From the NCBI RefSeq assembly GCF_020382885.2, contig NC_058508.1, positions 7,618,055 through 7,682,054 on the forward strand: a DNA stretch of 64,000 bases. The letters are read 5' to 3'. Position 1 is the stretch's first letter. Each line of letters opens with the position of its first letter. Both the position numbers and the translations under genes were made by a program. Under the pieces are notes generated by a model. That model worked only from the letters and a program-made list of their open reading frames with translations. It was not told where the DNA came from and searched no databases. The stretch is from Scatophagus argus (lineage: Eukaryota > Chordata > Actinopteri > Scatophagidae). Below are positions 20,011-32,506 of this stretch, piece after piece.

Positions 20011-22090
20011 TCTCAGTATTATATAATATAATGACACTGTACAGTTCATATTTGTTAATATTAGAACAAAATTAATATTGACCCGCCGTGTTATCCTTCA
20101 GAGAAAAACTCATCATGGTAGTCTCAAAACCACGAAGAGTTACAGACACTGCGTAAGGACAACAGGAAAGAAATTCTTTAACCAGTGTAGCCAACAAAAA
20201 TGTAGCCAACAGGAAATGCTGCCAATTTTGAAAAAACAAGGAAACTCTGGATGATGAGGAAGCCGATAACGCCAAATTAAACAGAAAAATAAACAAAAAC
20301 AAACATTAAAGCTACATACAGAAAACACTGAACTTTGGGAGGGCAACTGGGTAATTATTCAGCAACTGTGCACAGTGCTCTCAAGGTGTCATTGGGTTTG
20401 TGTTTGTCAAACTGACAATGTCACAACAAGACCTTAGGAGACCGTGTCGACAGACCAAGCTGTGTGAGCAGTAAGATCAGCAACTCTGATCCCTCACTGA
20501 CTTCCCCAGTCTTTCCAAAGTGCCAGTTAAAATAGAAACTTTCTGTCAAGATTTGATAATTCTCAATAATTTATTTTTTTATAGGTCCAGGACCAGGCAG
20601 GACATCATCTGGGCAACAATCCACTATCTTTCTCACTTACTGCACATCTGAATGGTGTGTTTACAAACAGCAGCCGACAAATCCTGCATTGTAGGACTTT
20701 AATGTCAGTATAATCATTATTAGTAAAATCACACACAAACATATTAAATGAATGTTACTACTACAAGAAGGAAAACTGGAAAGAAAAACAGCATTTCGGT
20801 TTCTGCTGTTACCCTGCTTGAGCCCAATCATCAGTGTTCACTGTCCTCCAGTGGTCATAATGAGGAACTGCATAAAATGTGAGACACCTCAAGGTAGATA
20901 GGACATCAAACTAATACTTCCAGGCAATACCTTGAAATTACATCCAAACTTCTCAGTGGAAGCAATTAAAACAGTGCTATATAAAAACACTGATTATTAT
21001 TCTGTTGCAGTATCGATTATAATATCCATGTTCATGTTAATACAATCATAAATCATAAACAGGTATTTATGCTGATTATTTGTGGCCTAACAATAACAAC
21101 ATTTATATTAATGTTAATAATATCCGTATTAATTACTGGCAATCATGTCAGAGTTGGCATGAATCTATTTAATCTTATGTATCTATGACTCATATGCATG
21201 TATACTTGTTGCATGTGTGTGCATTTCAATCAGTGATGGGTTAAACGGAGAGAAGTAATTTCCCAGCTTGTAATTAATAAAGTAAAAAAAAGATGCTGCA
21301 TTTGGGCCTTCAATTCATGTATAATGCACAATTTATATTCACTTTGTGTATATAAGTATGATAGTGTAATACAAGGGAGGAGAGAGAGAGGATAATCAGC
21401 ACCTTCTGTTGAAAACATTCAAGTACACCTTAAAAGCATAGCATAGTTCATGTCCAAAAAAGTCAATCCAAGACATTAAATCTTAAAGAGGAGAACTTTG
21501 TGCTTCTTGCAGTTTCACAAGCTCAAAATCAAAGTTCGTTCACAACAAAAGTTCATTCAGCACCATGTTATAGCACCACATCCAAAACTCAGTAAAGTCC
21601 ACATTACAAACCAGAGTGTTCTTGTCCTTACCATATTCAACCTTTGCTTAGTTTTTTGATTTTTTTAAAAATTCATATTAGACCTCTTTCACTTTGTGTA
21701 ACTAAAAGTCTTTTAAGCAGACTTCCTCCTTTCTTTTAAAATCAGAAACTACTTCACTAGTACTACACTGTGGGCTTAACCTCTCCAAATATCTTACTTT
21801 TATCTTTAATCCACATCATGTGATTGACATGGAAACATTTGTTTGACATTTTGCCAAATATTATTCCCTTTTTCATTGAGAGACTAGACTTTCAATTGTT
21901 TTCAAGCAAGAAAACAAGAAACCATGCAGATCATTTCTCTGTTGTAGTTGTGTGCATGCAGTGTAAAGTTTTTGATCTGAATATAAAAGGAAGAGGGGAA
22001 GAATTTTACAGTAAATTGCATTCTACTAACATATCAGTTCAAAATGTTTGGTCTTGACCTCAGCTTTGCCTTCCCTCTCTTATTTTCTCT
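20011..22090. other. Noncoding, between convergent chst12 and c1qtnf6
   Basis: AT-rich sequence with no supported gene, RNA or transposon. The part nearest 22090 is probably the c1qtnf6 3'UTR on the minus strand. Confidence 0.4.
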
Positions 22091-23380
22091 CTATGCATTG
22101 ATGAGGTATCCATTGAAAGTGATGTAGACATCTACATCATCACTGTAAATTGCATTCTCCCTCTCCCTCTTGTACAGGCGGATCCACACCTCTTCGCTCG
22201 GCTCCAGCTGCAGCATCACACTCTGACTCTGCATGATAGAGCGGTCGCTGGGCTGGGCGTACACAATGGCCTGCTCTGTGTTGTTCTTCATGATGTGTAG
22301 ATACGTCTCTTTGAAGTTCCACGTGTGAATGTTGACATTGAAGAAGTAGGTTCCCGGGTTGTGGCAGATGAACTTCCCCTTGAACATGTCGAAGTGTCCC
22401 TCCAGGTTGACAAACACTGTGTCAAACAGAAGAGTCTGGTAGGCCTCAAGGCTGTGGAGGGATTTTCGACGGCCGACCGAGAAGGCGGAGTGCTGGACTT
22501 TACAGGGGTCTCCTGGAAGACCAGCCTCACCCTTACTGCCTTTTGAGCCCATGGGGCCTCTGGAGCCTGGAGGGCCTTCGTGTCCCGCTTTACCAGGCGT
22601 TCCTCTGTCGCCACGTTCTCCTTTGTCACCTGCACAGAATGGTATTATAATCATCTCATCGGGATTAAAGAAATATATGTATTCTTAAAGAGGACAGAAA
22701 CTAAGCAACTGGTTCTGTGCAGTTTTGGGGTTACTGTCAGATATTTAGGTATAAAGGTTGGAGCTTTCTTTCAACTATATAAACTATCAATAAAGTCAAA
22801 GGTACTGGACCTGGATTTGCCTTTGGCTCAGCTGTCCGGTTATCTCGATGGTTTCATAAGCATGCCTAGAAAAAGAGCTGAGTCCATTTTGTTTGACAAC
22901 AAAGGACCACTTCCTATTTTTTTTTTTCTATTCCATAGAGTGAACTCCAGAGATTTAAAAGTAAATATGCAATTTTTGGCATTATTAAGAAAACCTGCAA
23001 TATGCCATGAAATCTTCTAAAAGCTCTGTCAATCAGCACGTGAAGGCAAAGATTGCCCATATATGGCCAATATTGCATCAACCAATACAAAAAGTGGTCT
23101 GAAGCTGAAAAGAGTAGGGTTATGGTGTAAGGTGTGAGTGTCTGGGGGTCACCTATTATGGCCCATTCTGTACTGTAGATATAGTACCTTTGAGGATGGT
23201 CATGTTGATATAGGTGTGGACCTCCGGCACATAGCTGAACCCTCCGTTGGGAGGTTGGGCTCCGCTGCCCTCTGCAGGATCCAGGTGGTCACAGCAGCGT
23301 CTGCACGGTAAAGGAGGAGGAGGAGGAGGAACCAGGGCCACCAGGGAGGTCAGGGACAGAAGGAGGAAGACACCCAACAT
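22091..23380 (-). CDS. c1qtnf6: c1qtnf6-like, secreted collagen/C1q protein (CTRP6)
   Basis: Two coding exons on the minus strand, 23380-23188 and 22629-22091, join in phase 1 and give 243 residues. Residues 1-17 are a signal peptide ([17 protein letters not shown]), followed by a Pro run and a Cys-rich patch (CRRCC). About 14 Gly-X-Y triplets follow, starting [10 protein letters not shown]; the first Gly codon is split by the intron. The C1q globular head fills the last 140 residues and has [37 protein letters not shown] and [12 protein letters not shown]1q/TNF proteins trimerise through this head and act as secreted signalling or complement-modulating factors. The head is closest to the CTRP6/CTRP8/CTRP1 group. 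Linkage to il2rb, as in human 22q12.3, favours CTRP6. The protein is somewhat shorter than human CTRP6. Confidence 0.85.
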
Positions 23381-25102
23381 AGCTGTGCCTACAGTAGGAA
23401 CAGATGAAACAACTAGTTGATACGAGGAGCCTAAAAAGTTTTGGACTCTTAAGCGTTGAATTGTTAAATCTGGATTTTGGTAACTTGGCGATTTATTTTA
23501 CTTGACCCATTGTGATTTGATCTGGATCAGTGCTGCGATGATCTAAGATGACCCGCTTAAAGAAAGGCTCTGTGACTGCCTTCCAAGTTACTGAAGCTAA
23601 CAAACAGTCAATAAACAGCAATATCACATTATTTTTAATCTACCGGTAATTATTATCAGCTCCTATAAAGACAGAGGGAAATCAGCAGTAGCACAGAGTT
23701 CTCCATTCGATTTATTAAACATATGTTCCAGCTAAACTATTGCTGTTTGGCCGCTGCTCAGAAAATAAGATCATTATGTGTCCTGGATGTTGTTCCCAGT
23801 CAGTGGAAAAGTGAGAGAGGAAGCTTTGACCCTGAGCCAGAGAATATATCTATGACTCCAGAAAAGAAGAAAGATGAGTCAGGAATTATGGGGGGACAAA
23901 TTATGTGAAGCCCTCTCACAGGAAAACAAGCATATTGTCTATAAGTTGGCCTTTCACGCTGACATTTCACTGGTTGCTTAAACAAAATGCCATATAAGAA
24001 TTCTGCCCAAGTGTCTCTACAGAGCTGACAGAGATGTGAGATGGTGCCTCAAAGACTCACTGATGTGATTCTTGTTAAAATTCCAAAAGTAAAGAAAATT
24101 CCAAAATAAGGGTCACAAGATCATAAATCAACTGAAAAATACCCCACAGGCAGCCCAACATTTATCACCAAACAGCTCAGGAGGGTTGACTCTTCACAAC
24201 AGTTTATTTTATCCAGAGAAGTGGGGGGATTTTGGAAGGAGAGCCAAACTGAGTGTTTTTCAATGTAAAAATGATGGCCGTCTGCCAGACTCTCAGTGAT
24301 CAGCCAGTCTCTGTATACTGTTATGGAACAGTGTGTGCTGCTGTGTTTATTCAGGACAGCTGTATCCATACTGGCATCTGCATACATCACACATCCACAT
24401 AGGCTGGAAGTGCAGCAGAAGACCATAAACACATGTATTCTGAATATTTATAAGAGTTTGTTTACTGTTGCAGTTTTGCTGAACAACACTTCAGTCGTTG
24501 GCGTTGTCTTGTAACAGAACTGCAGTGAAATGCAATTCTAAAACTAAACCAGCGAGACCAGCTGCTGTTCAGGGTGGAATGAACAGCTAAACTGGACTAG
24601 TTTTGTTTATTAGCTTTATTAGCTACATCCTGTATGCACTGTACAGCCACTACAATGCAGTCCACTATAATGCATAAATGAACTACAAAGAGAAGCAAAA
24701 GACAATAAAAAGATATTAAACAAGCACAAGGAGAGACAATGACTACAAGTCAGAGGAGAAACTAAAGGACTACACAAAATGATTGTTATTTGTAGTGATT
24801 TTGTGCCTCTCTCAGTCTGAGGGTCTCGCTCCAGTGCAGGAGGACTGGGAGTCCTCCTCCATCCATACACTCTTGCTCCACTGCCATTTGGTCTCCCTGT
24901 TGAAGAACTGCTTAGTAGTACACTTAAGTGTCTGTGGTAGGTTGCAGGCAGTGAAACTGATGGGATATCTGTGTATTGAATGTTTACCACACTCGCACAA
25001 CTGTGTGGACTATGTGTGTGTATATGCATGTCTTTTCCCAGCAGTGGTTCTGCAGCTGCACTGCATATTCAATCATAATATTATTGCTGCTCTTGCTGGT
25101 GT

Positions 25103-25121
25103 TTTTTTTTTTTTTTTTTTG
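25103..25121 (+). repeat. Poly-T run
   Basis: About 19 consecutive T residues within the first c1qtnf6 intron as modelled. Confidence 0.8.
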
Positions 25122-25617
25122 ATGAGTTTTAATCCACCATCCAGTGGAAATCTGTTGCTCGTGTTGAGCCACAGATGACCATTCAGTATGTTTGATATGA
25201 CTCAAACACCGAGCAGGGATATTATATAACAGCTTTTCATGGAAAATACAGCTTGCACTGGAAACTTCATTTTGTAGCCTACATGAAACGCCAAGCAAAA
25301 ATGCTGGATTCTCGCGTACTTAGAAATGTAAATGATGTACGTAAATAGACATGTGAGTTGTATAAACTTATCATTCCACATTTTTTTGCAGTATAAGCCG
25401 AACATTTAGCGTGGACACAAGCAGGGATATCCCTCACGCTGCAACAAAACAAACCAACACACTGGTGTGATTTCCATGCATGCATTAAAACGCGTTCTCC
25501 TGCAGCCTGGTGCTGCAGAAGTTCATCGGTAGGTACTACAGAATTGTCACCACAACGCCCCCTCTCAGCGCCGAGCCGACTGATAACATACATGTTTTTT
25601 ATACGAGTGAGTCTCAC

Positions 25618-25725
25618 CTCGTTCACGTGTCTGCAGCCGCTTCAGTCCGCTGAGGAGACAGAGGACGCAGGAGAGGGATCCCTGAGTCAGCAGCCCTCCC
25701 TCTTCCTGCCTCCGTCGCTGTGCGA
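25618..25725 (-). other. Candidate noncoding first exon of c1qtnf6
   Basis: On the minus strand a G+C-rich stretch ends AACGAG|GTGAGACTC, a strong donor, with the last exon base at 25618. The coding exon has an acceptor (CCTACTGTAG) just before the start codon at 23380, so an upstream noncoding exon is needed. This is the best candidate I see. The 5' limit is a guess. Confidence 0.4.
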
Positions 25726-26642
25726 GCGAGGTGTTGCCTATAGATCCCTCCTAGTTCCACGCGGACTCGGGCAGCAAGTGGCCGTCCTTTCACTTGGCAG
25801 TAACGACCATGCGGGATGGCGGTTCGTGTCTGTGTCAGTCTGTGAAAGGCTGATCTGGGGATAGGAAATTTATGCTTAAGCAAATGTAGTTCTGAAGTGC
25901 TTTCCTGTTCAGCAATTAACTCTGATTAATGTACGATATTTTTGAGTGGTGATGCTGGACATAATTGACTGGATAATGGCATTATTAATAACAGAGGAAA
26001 GTGGAGCATAACTCTGGTGGACCACTCCCCAGGGTCTATTCACTAAGTCACTAAACTCCTGGTCATTCCCTCCTGGGTCTGCATTTCCTCTGTGTTGAAT
26101 TCCTTTATTCCTCCCGTCTGCTGCAGCTGGAGAGAGAGAGAGAGAGACAGGCTATAATCTCCGTATTTTCAGACCTAAATTAAGGCTGTATGTTGTGCTT
26201 CAGAGGCAGATGCCAGAGAAAATGTGGTTTTAGAGACACAGACTCTTAAGGATATACTGAGAGAGAAAAGAGAGGGACAGAAACTGCAGTGAAGGAGAGG
26301 GGGGGACAACAAGACAGACGAGAAGCCCTCAGCTTTGGGCTCTGAGGTTGTACACGTTTCCATCACCACCAAAATAATATTCATCACATTAATCATATTA
26401 CCCTCACGTCCACCCAAACCTGCCACACTTTCCAAAAAAAAAAAAATCATGGATGACCATTCAGCTTCACAGATGCTCCTGACTCTGGCCGTCACTCAGC
26501 CTATAATGGTGACATGCTGGACCAAAAGCCAAACCAAATGAACCAAGCAGGTTTTTATCTCATACACTGTTTTAACTGCAGAAACATCTTCCAGCTAAAT
26601 GAGACACATTTTAGTGGCTTCATCTTGTTTTGCTTGTGACCC

Positions 26643-27095
26643 TGTCAAGGCCCTGGCTAGGTGAAAGGAGGACTCAACTGCACGACTCGAGCCGGTTGAG
26701 CAGGAAATGAGGTTTATTCCGGGCAGATGTCGGTACACAAAAAGGCAGTCAAAACAGGCAGAGGTATTCAGGACGCGAGGCAAAAGACAAGGTCAAAAAC
26801 GAGCAGGGATCAAACACTAAGAGGCAAAGACTATGGCTGTGAATAATGCTGGAACGTGAAGCTATGAACAACAAGACAAGCCACAAGAGGGTATATATAC
26901 ACAAGACTAATGGGGAGTGATAAGAGACAGGTGCAGGAAACACAATCAGGGATCAGGTGCACACAGACGAGGAGGAGGCGGGACAGACAGGAACCTGGAA
27001 CAGAGACAGAGGTGAGTGATCGCAAAATAAAACAGGAAGACAAGACATGAAACATGAGGAAAAAATAAAACACTTAACGGACAGGGATCATGACA
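26643..27095 (-). mobile_element. Solo LTR with 5-base target duplication
   Basis: The 453-base segment starts TGTCAAGG and ends CATGACA (short inverted ends TGTCA/TGACA). It is flanked on both sides by GACCC (26638-26642 and 27096-27100). On the minus strand it has a TATA-like run near 26895 and AATAAA near 26712, in the order expected for U3-R-U5. No internal gag or pol is present, so it is a solo LTR left by recombination between two LTRs. Confidence 0.8.
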
Positions 27096-27103
27096 GACCC
27101 TTT

Positions 27104-27480
27104 AAAGAAATAGTTCAACATTTTAGAAAGTAGGTACACTTATTTGTTTTCAGACTGAGAAACAAGAAGATTTGATAGCACACTTTTGCTCTTTTTAGCT
27201 TAGCATAAAGACCAGAAACAGCAGCTCATCCTTTTCACACTTTGGCTTTGTACTGATCAAAACAAAACAAAACAAAACAGCAAACAAACAGTACAATACA
27301 ATGTGTTTAATAGCGAGCATTAGACATGTTTATCAGTGGATTTTGATGCTTTGGACAGAGCAAGACTAGCTGTTTCCTGTACTTGTGTTATGCTAAGCTA
27401 AGCTAACGGCTGCTGGCCCTAGCTAGTACCTAACCACTTTTATATTTACAGCCATGATATTCTCTTCTTAGATCAAGGAG
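27104..27480. repeat. Foldback MITE-like repeat, copy 2
   Basis: The left arm TTAGCTTAGCATAAAGACCA (27196 onward) is mirrored by the right arm TTATGCTAAGCTAAGCTAAC (27388-27408). The outer segment starts AAAGAAATAGTTCAACATTTT, a phrase also found in altered form at the start of copy 3 near 29.01 kb. The solo LTR lies directly beside it. Confidence 0.6.
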
Positions 27481-29005
27481 ATGTAATGGTTTTAAGATGT
27501 GAAGCAATAAAATTCTTGAGTATTTCACTGTAAAATAAAAAATAAGTGAAATAATATTAGGTGATAAAGGTGATTGCCAACACCATTTTAAGGCAGTGAT
27601 AAATCAAACATTTGTTCTCCAATGTGGTGCATGTCAAAGAAAATCCACATGATTGCCAGAGCCCAAGATTTCCCTGCAGAACATTGCAGCGTAAACAGAT
27701 GATTAACGTTATTCACTTCACCTGTCAGTGGCTTTAATGCTGTGGCTGATCAGTGACAGCCTGCTGCACACATACTAACCACTTCCAACATTTTTTTTAA
27801 AAAAAAGAACTGATACTCTCCTTTCCGAAACAAACTGCAGAGGATGCAGAGGTAGGAGGAAGACCGCTGTTGCATTTGTTTTCATACAGATCGCAGTCCT
27901 GTCGGCGAAAACGAGGAGAACAAGGCAGAATTTGTGCACACGTGTAACATGAGCACAGCTGTTGATCATTACTGGGGGTCTCTGGGGTTTCATAGCCTGC
28001 CATGCAGTTACATCAGGAGAACATTCCTCTGGTTTTCAAGCCAAGGTAAATTATTACGAGACCTGTCTGAAACCGCCTGATGCAGTTGATGCTCTCTTCC
28101 TATAAAAATGTACTCTCTGTTTTTGTTTGGAATCAGAAACACATTTACCATTGGAGCTCATAATTCTGCTGTCCTGCTCTCAGCCTCTGACCCAGTAATC
28201 CTGTTCTTTCAGATGGTATTTGCAGTCTTAAATCAGAAGTCTTGCTTATCTCTAAATTTGTCTCCCACAGCAGCATCTCACAAACGCTGCACCATTGCAC
28301 ACATGTAATCCCTCCCCTCGCTGACTTTGGAGTACAAAAAAGTCCCCTGACCTTTGACCTTCCAGGTGAGCTATTTCTCTTAAATCAATAGACAAAATTC
28401 ACACATCTGCATTCTCCCATGCTACACAATGCTGACTGCAAACCATTGGTGCCAGACTTTGTTTTGTCTCTCACAACGCCACTACATCTTTTTGTACAAA
28501 AAGTATATTGTTAGTGGCTGACATAATCATGGGGCATCACATTCAAAGTTTAAAACCAGAGGTGAGTTGAAATGTCAGACCTCAAAGCATTCTTGTGGTT
28601 TAGCTCAGGATTGGACAGCTGCTCAGCGAACATACTGCACCTATTCATAATTTCAAACAGCTATGCTTACCAACAAATCTGTATGGTTATAAATCCATCC
28701 TAGCAAGACCTTTTTATCGGCATTTATCATTTGATTCCGTGTTGCAAAATTCACTAGCCTGAACTGACGTCTTATCGTAAGATGATTGTTTATTATTCAC
28801 AGGGCATCCTGCCTTGCAACCTCCCATGTTTTTGTGATATCACAATCTCTCAGAGTTGCTTTGTAGCTCCAGCACAAATAGTTATCTTTTCTCTTGCAGG
28901 AGATTAGGTATGACTCATCCGTAAATTGACATGTTAAAGCATTCCTTTATTATTTTTATGATGACAGAAAGCCATTTTGCAAGCAGGAATTTAATGCTGT
29001 TATGC
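27481..29005. other. Noncoding intergenic stretch
   Basis: No gene, structured RNA or clear mobile element can be supported. Short chance frames occur (for example minus strand 27797-28003), without motifs or splice context. Confidence 0.5.
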
Positions 29006-29010
29006 TCATT

Positions 29011-29600
29011 GAGAGAAATAGTTAGACAATTTGGAAAATGCGTCTCTTCACTTTACGACTCCGGGTTAGATGAAAAGACTGAGCCCTCTCTCATGTTTGC
29101 ACATTAAGAATGAGGCTACCACCAACGGTGGGTTAGCTTAGCTTAGCATAAAGAGCCTAAACATGCGTAGCAGATAGCCTGACTTTCATCAAAGGTACAC
29201 GAGATATAACCAGTGGTATGAAAGTTACATCTGAAATGTACTACATTTCAAATTACTAGTTCCCCTGTTAAAATGTGTTTTGTAATGTAACTATTTTAAT
29301 TACTTCATCAAAATATTATTTATGATTGATTAACTAATTAAACAATAGAGCTCAATAAAACATAAATATATATCCTTCAAACAAGAGAACCAATCAAACT
29401 CAACAACGCAACACTCAAAATTTTAACACTTATGGACCAATGAAGGGAGCCTGTTTAAACATGTCCAGTTCCATGTTAAATCTGGACAGAGTTGGACTAG
29501 CTGTTTCAGTTTGTTTTCAGTCTTTGTGCTAAGCTAAGCTAACAGTCTCTGGTAGCTTCTTATTTGGTGTACAAACATGAGCCTGACATTGCTCTTGTCA
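29011..29600. repeat. Foldback MITE-like repeat, copy 3
   Basis: The left arm GTTAGCTTAGCTTAGCATAA (29132 onward) is mirrored by GTGCTAAGCTAAGCTAAC near 29526-29543. The centre (29215-29400) holds AT-rich sequence starting CAGTGGTATGAAAGTTACA, which looks like a second, inserted repeat. Confidence 0.55.
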
Positions 29601-31700
29601 TCTCATCTTTGTGCAAGAAAAGAAAATTTCTAAAATGACAAAAAAAAAATCCTTCAAGCAAAACAGAAAACTCCATGACAGAAATGCTACAAGAGCTTGC
29701 GGTTTTTCAGAGAAGATTAGAATTATAAAGCCTCTGGTGTTTGTTTGCAAGTAAAATACAAATGGTTTACAATCATAGAAATAGTCATACAGACATCTTT
29801 AGATATAAACTGCTAAAAAAATCAAAAAACACTGAGTGTTCTCTTCTTACTTCAGAACAAGTTCATGGATCGGTGCCTGGTTATCCTCACTGCTTTGGTT
29901 CAATCCCTTTCGTATGTTGGCCCTCACCCATGTGGCCCCTGTGGTGATTGTGCTGCGTCTCCTCCTCCTGACAGCAACAGTCTGGCTTTTTGTTTCTACT
30001 GAAACATGCATTCATCCATCCTGACCCCACATCCTCTTATTTCACTGTGGATTTGATCCAAGACAAACCCTGTGACTTTTCCTTTTACAAGTTGTTTTTC
30101 CCCCATTCTCCCTCTCTCTGTTATGCACTCCCTGTTTCACCCTCTCCGGTTCCATTGGCCAGCTGGGTCAAAGCTTCCTCTGTGATTGACTGAGTGAGCA
30201 GAGGAAATCTAAACAGGCTGAGACTATAAAGCCATCCAAACCCAACACAATGAATTAATTTAAATTACTTTGGGCTAAAAGATGGTGGTGAACTGTTATG
30301 ATCTACTGGAGCCCTTAAGAAAAAACTTTCATGTCATTATTAAATATTTCAAAATATGGATATCCATTACATCTGTGTGAATAATGCAATGGTAGAAATA
30401 ACAGTAACCCTTGATCAAATATCCCATTGGAGATTTTATTCATACTGTTTTATTCCTATTTATTTGATCCAATCCTTTAACTGTCTTTAATTCCTCTGTG
30501 CTCATGTCCTTATCCTCACTTTATCTGCCCCGCCTGGTTTTATTTCTTTTTATAAAGCAGTAACATAGCATCATTCTTAAGAAAAAAACAATTAAACTTT
30601 GTTACTATTATATTATACAGTACTGTGGATATATAATTCAGATTTGTTCAGAGAGCATTTTCTTTTGCTGTATTTATTATTGTTCTTCTTCTTTTTGCTT
30701 TTACTGTACTTAATTTTACACTTAGATGGCATAATTTTTCAATAAGGGGCCACCAAAATACATGTCACTTATGAACACACCAAGAAAGTAAAGTACGCTC
30801 TCTTGTCCGTGTAGTTCAGCGAAGTGGCATGTCATAATTCAGGTATGAGGTGAGCTCTTGTGAAATGGAAAGTAGAGATGGAGAAGCACTGATGGAAAGC
30901 ACCATCGTGTGTGGTTTCTCACTGACATGGCTAAATATTGTAAATTCTCTGTGAGGTGAACGGATGTCGCTGGTTGTGTCAGTGTTAAATGTCAAACCAC
31001 ACTCTAATACACACACACCCAGTCACACGCACACCACCAGGACCACCTGACAGGACTTGTAAACACTCAAAAACTACATGTGCGCGCGCACACGCACACA
31101 CACACCACACACACAACAGGCTCTCGTGCTTTTTCTCATGTCGGCTCGCATGCCCACCCCTCAGCCTTCCCTCCACAACGATACAGGAAGTCAAAGGGTG
31201 ACCCATTTCTACCAGAGGTTTTATTGTGTTTGGTCTCTGCGCAGATGTCACTGAGTGCAATGGAAATATTCTGCATATGTAAAGACAAGAGCAAAAACAC
31301 TTTTCACCAACCTCATTGACTTATGTGACTCCAGAAATAGCAATTGGATAAATACTACACTAAATCAGTTAGGCTTGTACACGCAATTTTTTATGGTAGT
31401 TAAGTTTAACGGGTGCAGATAAATTGTAGGATGGATGATCTATTTCGGAATGATGATTAATGATGATTAAAGAACAGCATGAAATCATTTAGATAGAGAC
31501 ATAAACAGATGAGACAGACTGGCAACAACACTGGTGACAAACCAGCAGCCTTATTTTGGTGGGTCAGCATAATCCAAAATAAATAAATGTAATGCTTAAA
31601 TGTTGTTGTAGAGTTGGTTCGTTTCATAACCTTAAGCATTAAATGAGACAAACACAGCACACATCATATATTAGCCTACAGTGTGATTCCTAAAGCTCAC
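29601..31700. other. Noncoding intergenic stretch
   Basis: AT-rich DNA with a CA/CG-alternating run near 31080-31115. No gene is supported. Confidence 0.5.
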
Positions 31701-31704
31701 ACTC

Positions 31705-32506
31705 TTTATTTAAGAATGGTTTTGTTTTTATGGCATGACAGTCGTTTTAAAGCGCTCCCATCACGAATGTATTTGTGCGACTTGACAAACTGACAGAAAC
31801 ATTTAGTTTAAAGTAATGTCTCCTTTAATGCTTTGCTTCATTATGTTGACTCATATGTATTTGCACAATAATACAAATAAGGCACACAGAAACATGAAAA
31901 AAAAGGTTACTTAAAGTCAAGAATTTAACAGAATTGTACACATTCAACAATGACGTATCGTATACAATTCTGCATGTGTATCGGCTGAAGAGTGACTCAG
32001 CAGTCCCAAATATGTACTTCTACAACTGATCAGATGACTTTGTGCTATGTGAAAGGGGTTGCTCGTTTAGATAGCACAGCATTAACACCCGATCTTTACT
32101 GTTTTGGTTCACTCTCACCAGTCTTATGAACCTTGTTTCAAGCAAATGCCCTCCCTCTGAAGCTGGTAGAGACCAGGACAGGGCAAAAAGAGAGTCAGTA
32201 CTGGATTTACATTCATCAGCTGGCCAGAAAGAATGTGTTTGTTAACACGTTCATCATAAAAACTTGGGTGATAATACTGTATGTCGGTTACGTGCCTTCA
32301 GCCTGTTTGTCTTCCCCTAACTGACCAAAAATTAATTAACGCAAATTCAAAGCATAAAAATCTTTGTTGAAATGTAAAAAATCTTTTTTCTTAATCAAAG
32401 CTGAACAAGAACATTACGTATATTCTGTTGAAGATGCTCACATCCACAGTCAAATTTAACTAAAGAATCATTCAGGTTGTTTATATTCCAGACACATCAT
32501 AGGTTT
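31705..32506 (-). other. Probable il2rb 3'UTR
   Basis: The first minus-strand AATAAA after the il2rb stop with a suitable setting reads as TTTATT at 31705-31710 on the plus strand. The exact cleavage site is not determined. Confidence 0.35.

Noticed and set aside
22580-23020. Plus-strand frame of 146 codons
   Set aside because: Overlaps the c1qtnf6 intron and exon on the opposite strand; composition is intronic.
22091-23380. c1qtnf8 or c1qtnf1 instead of c1qtnf6
   Set aside because: Not fully excluded; linkage to il2rb and the head sequence favour c1qtnf6.
27797-28003. Cys-rich minus-strand 68-codon frame
   Set aside because: Short, no signal peptide, no neighbouring exons or promoter evidence.
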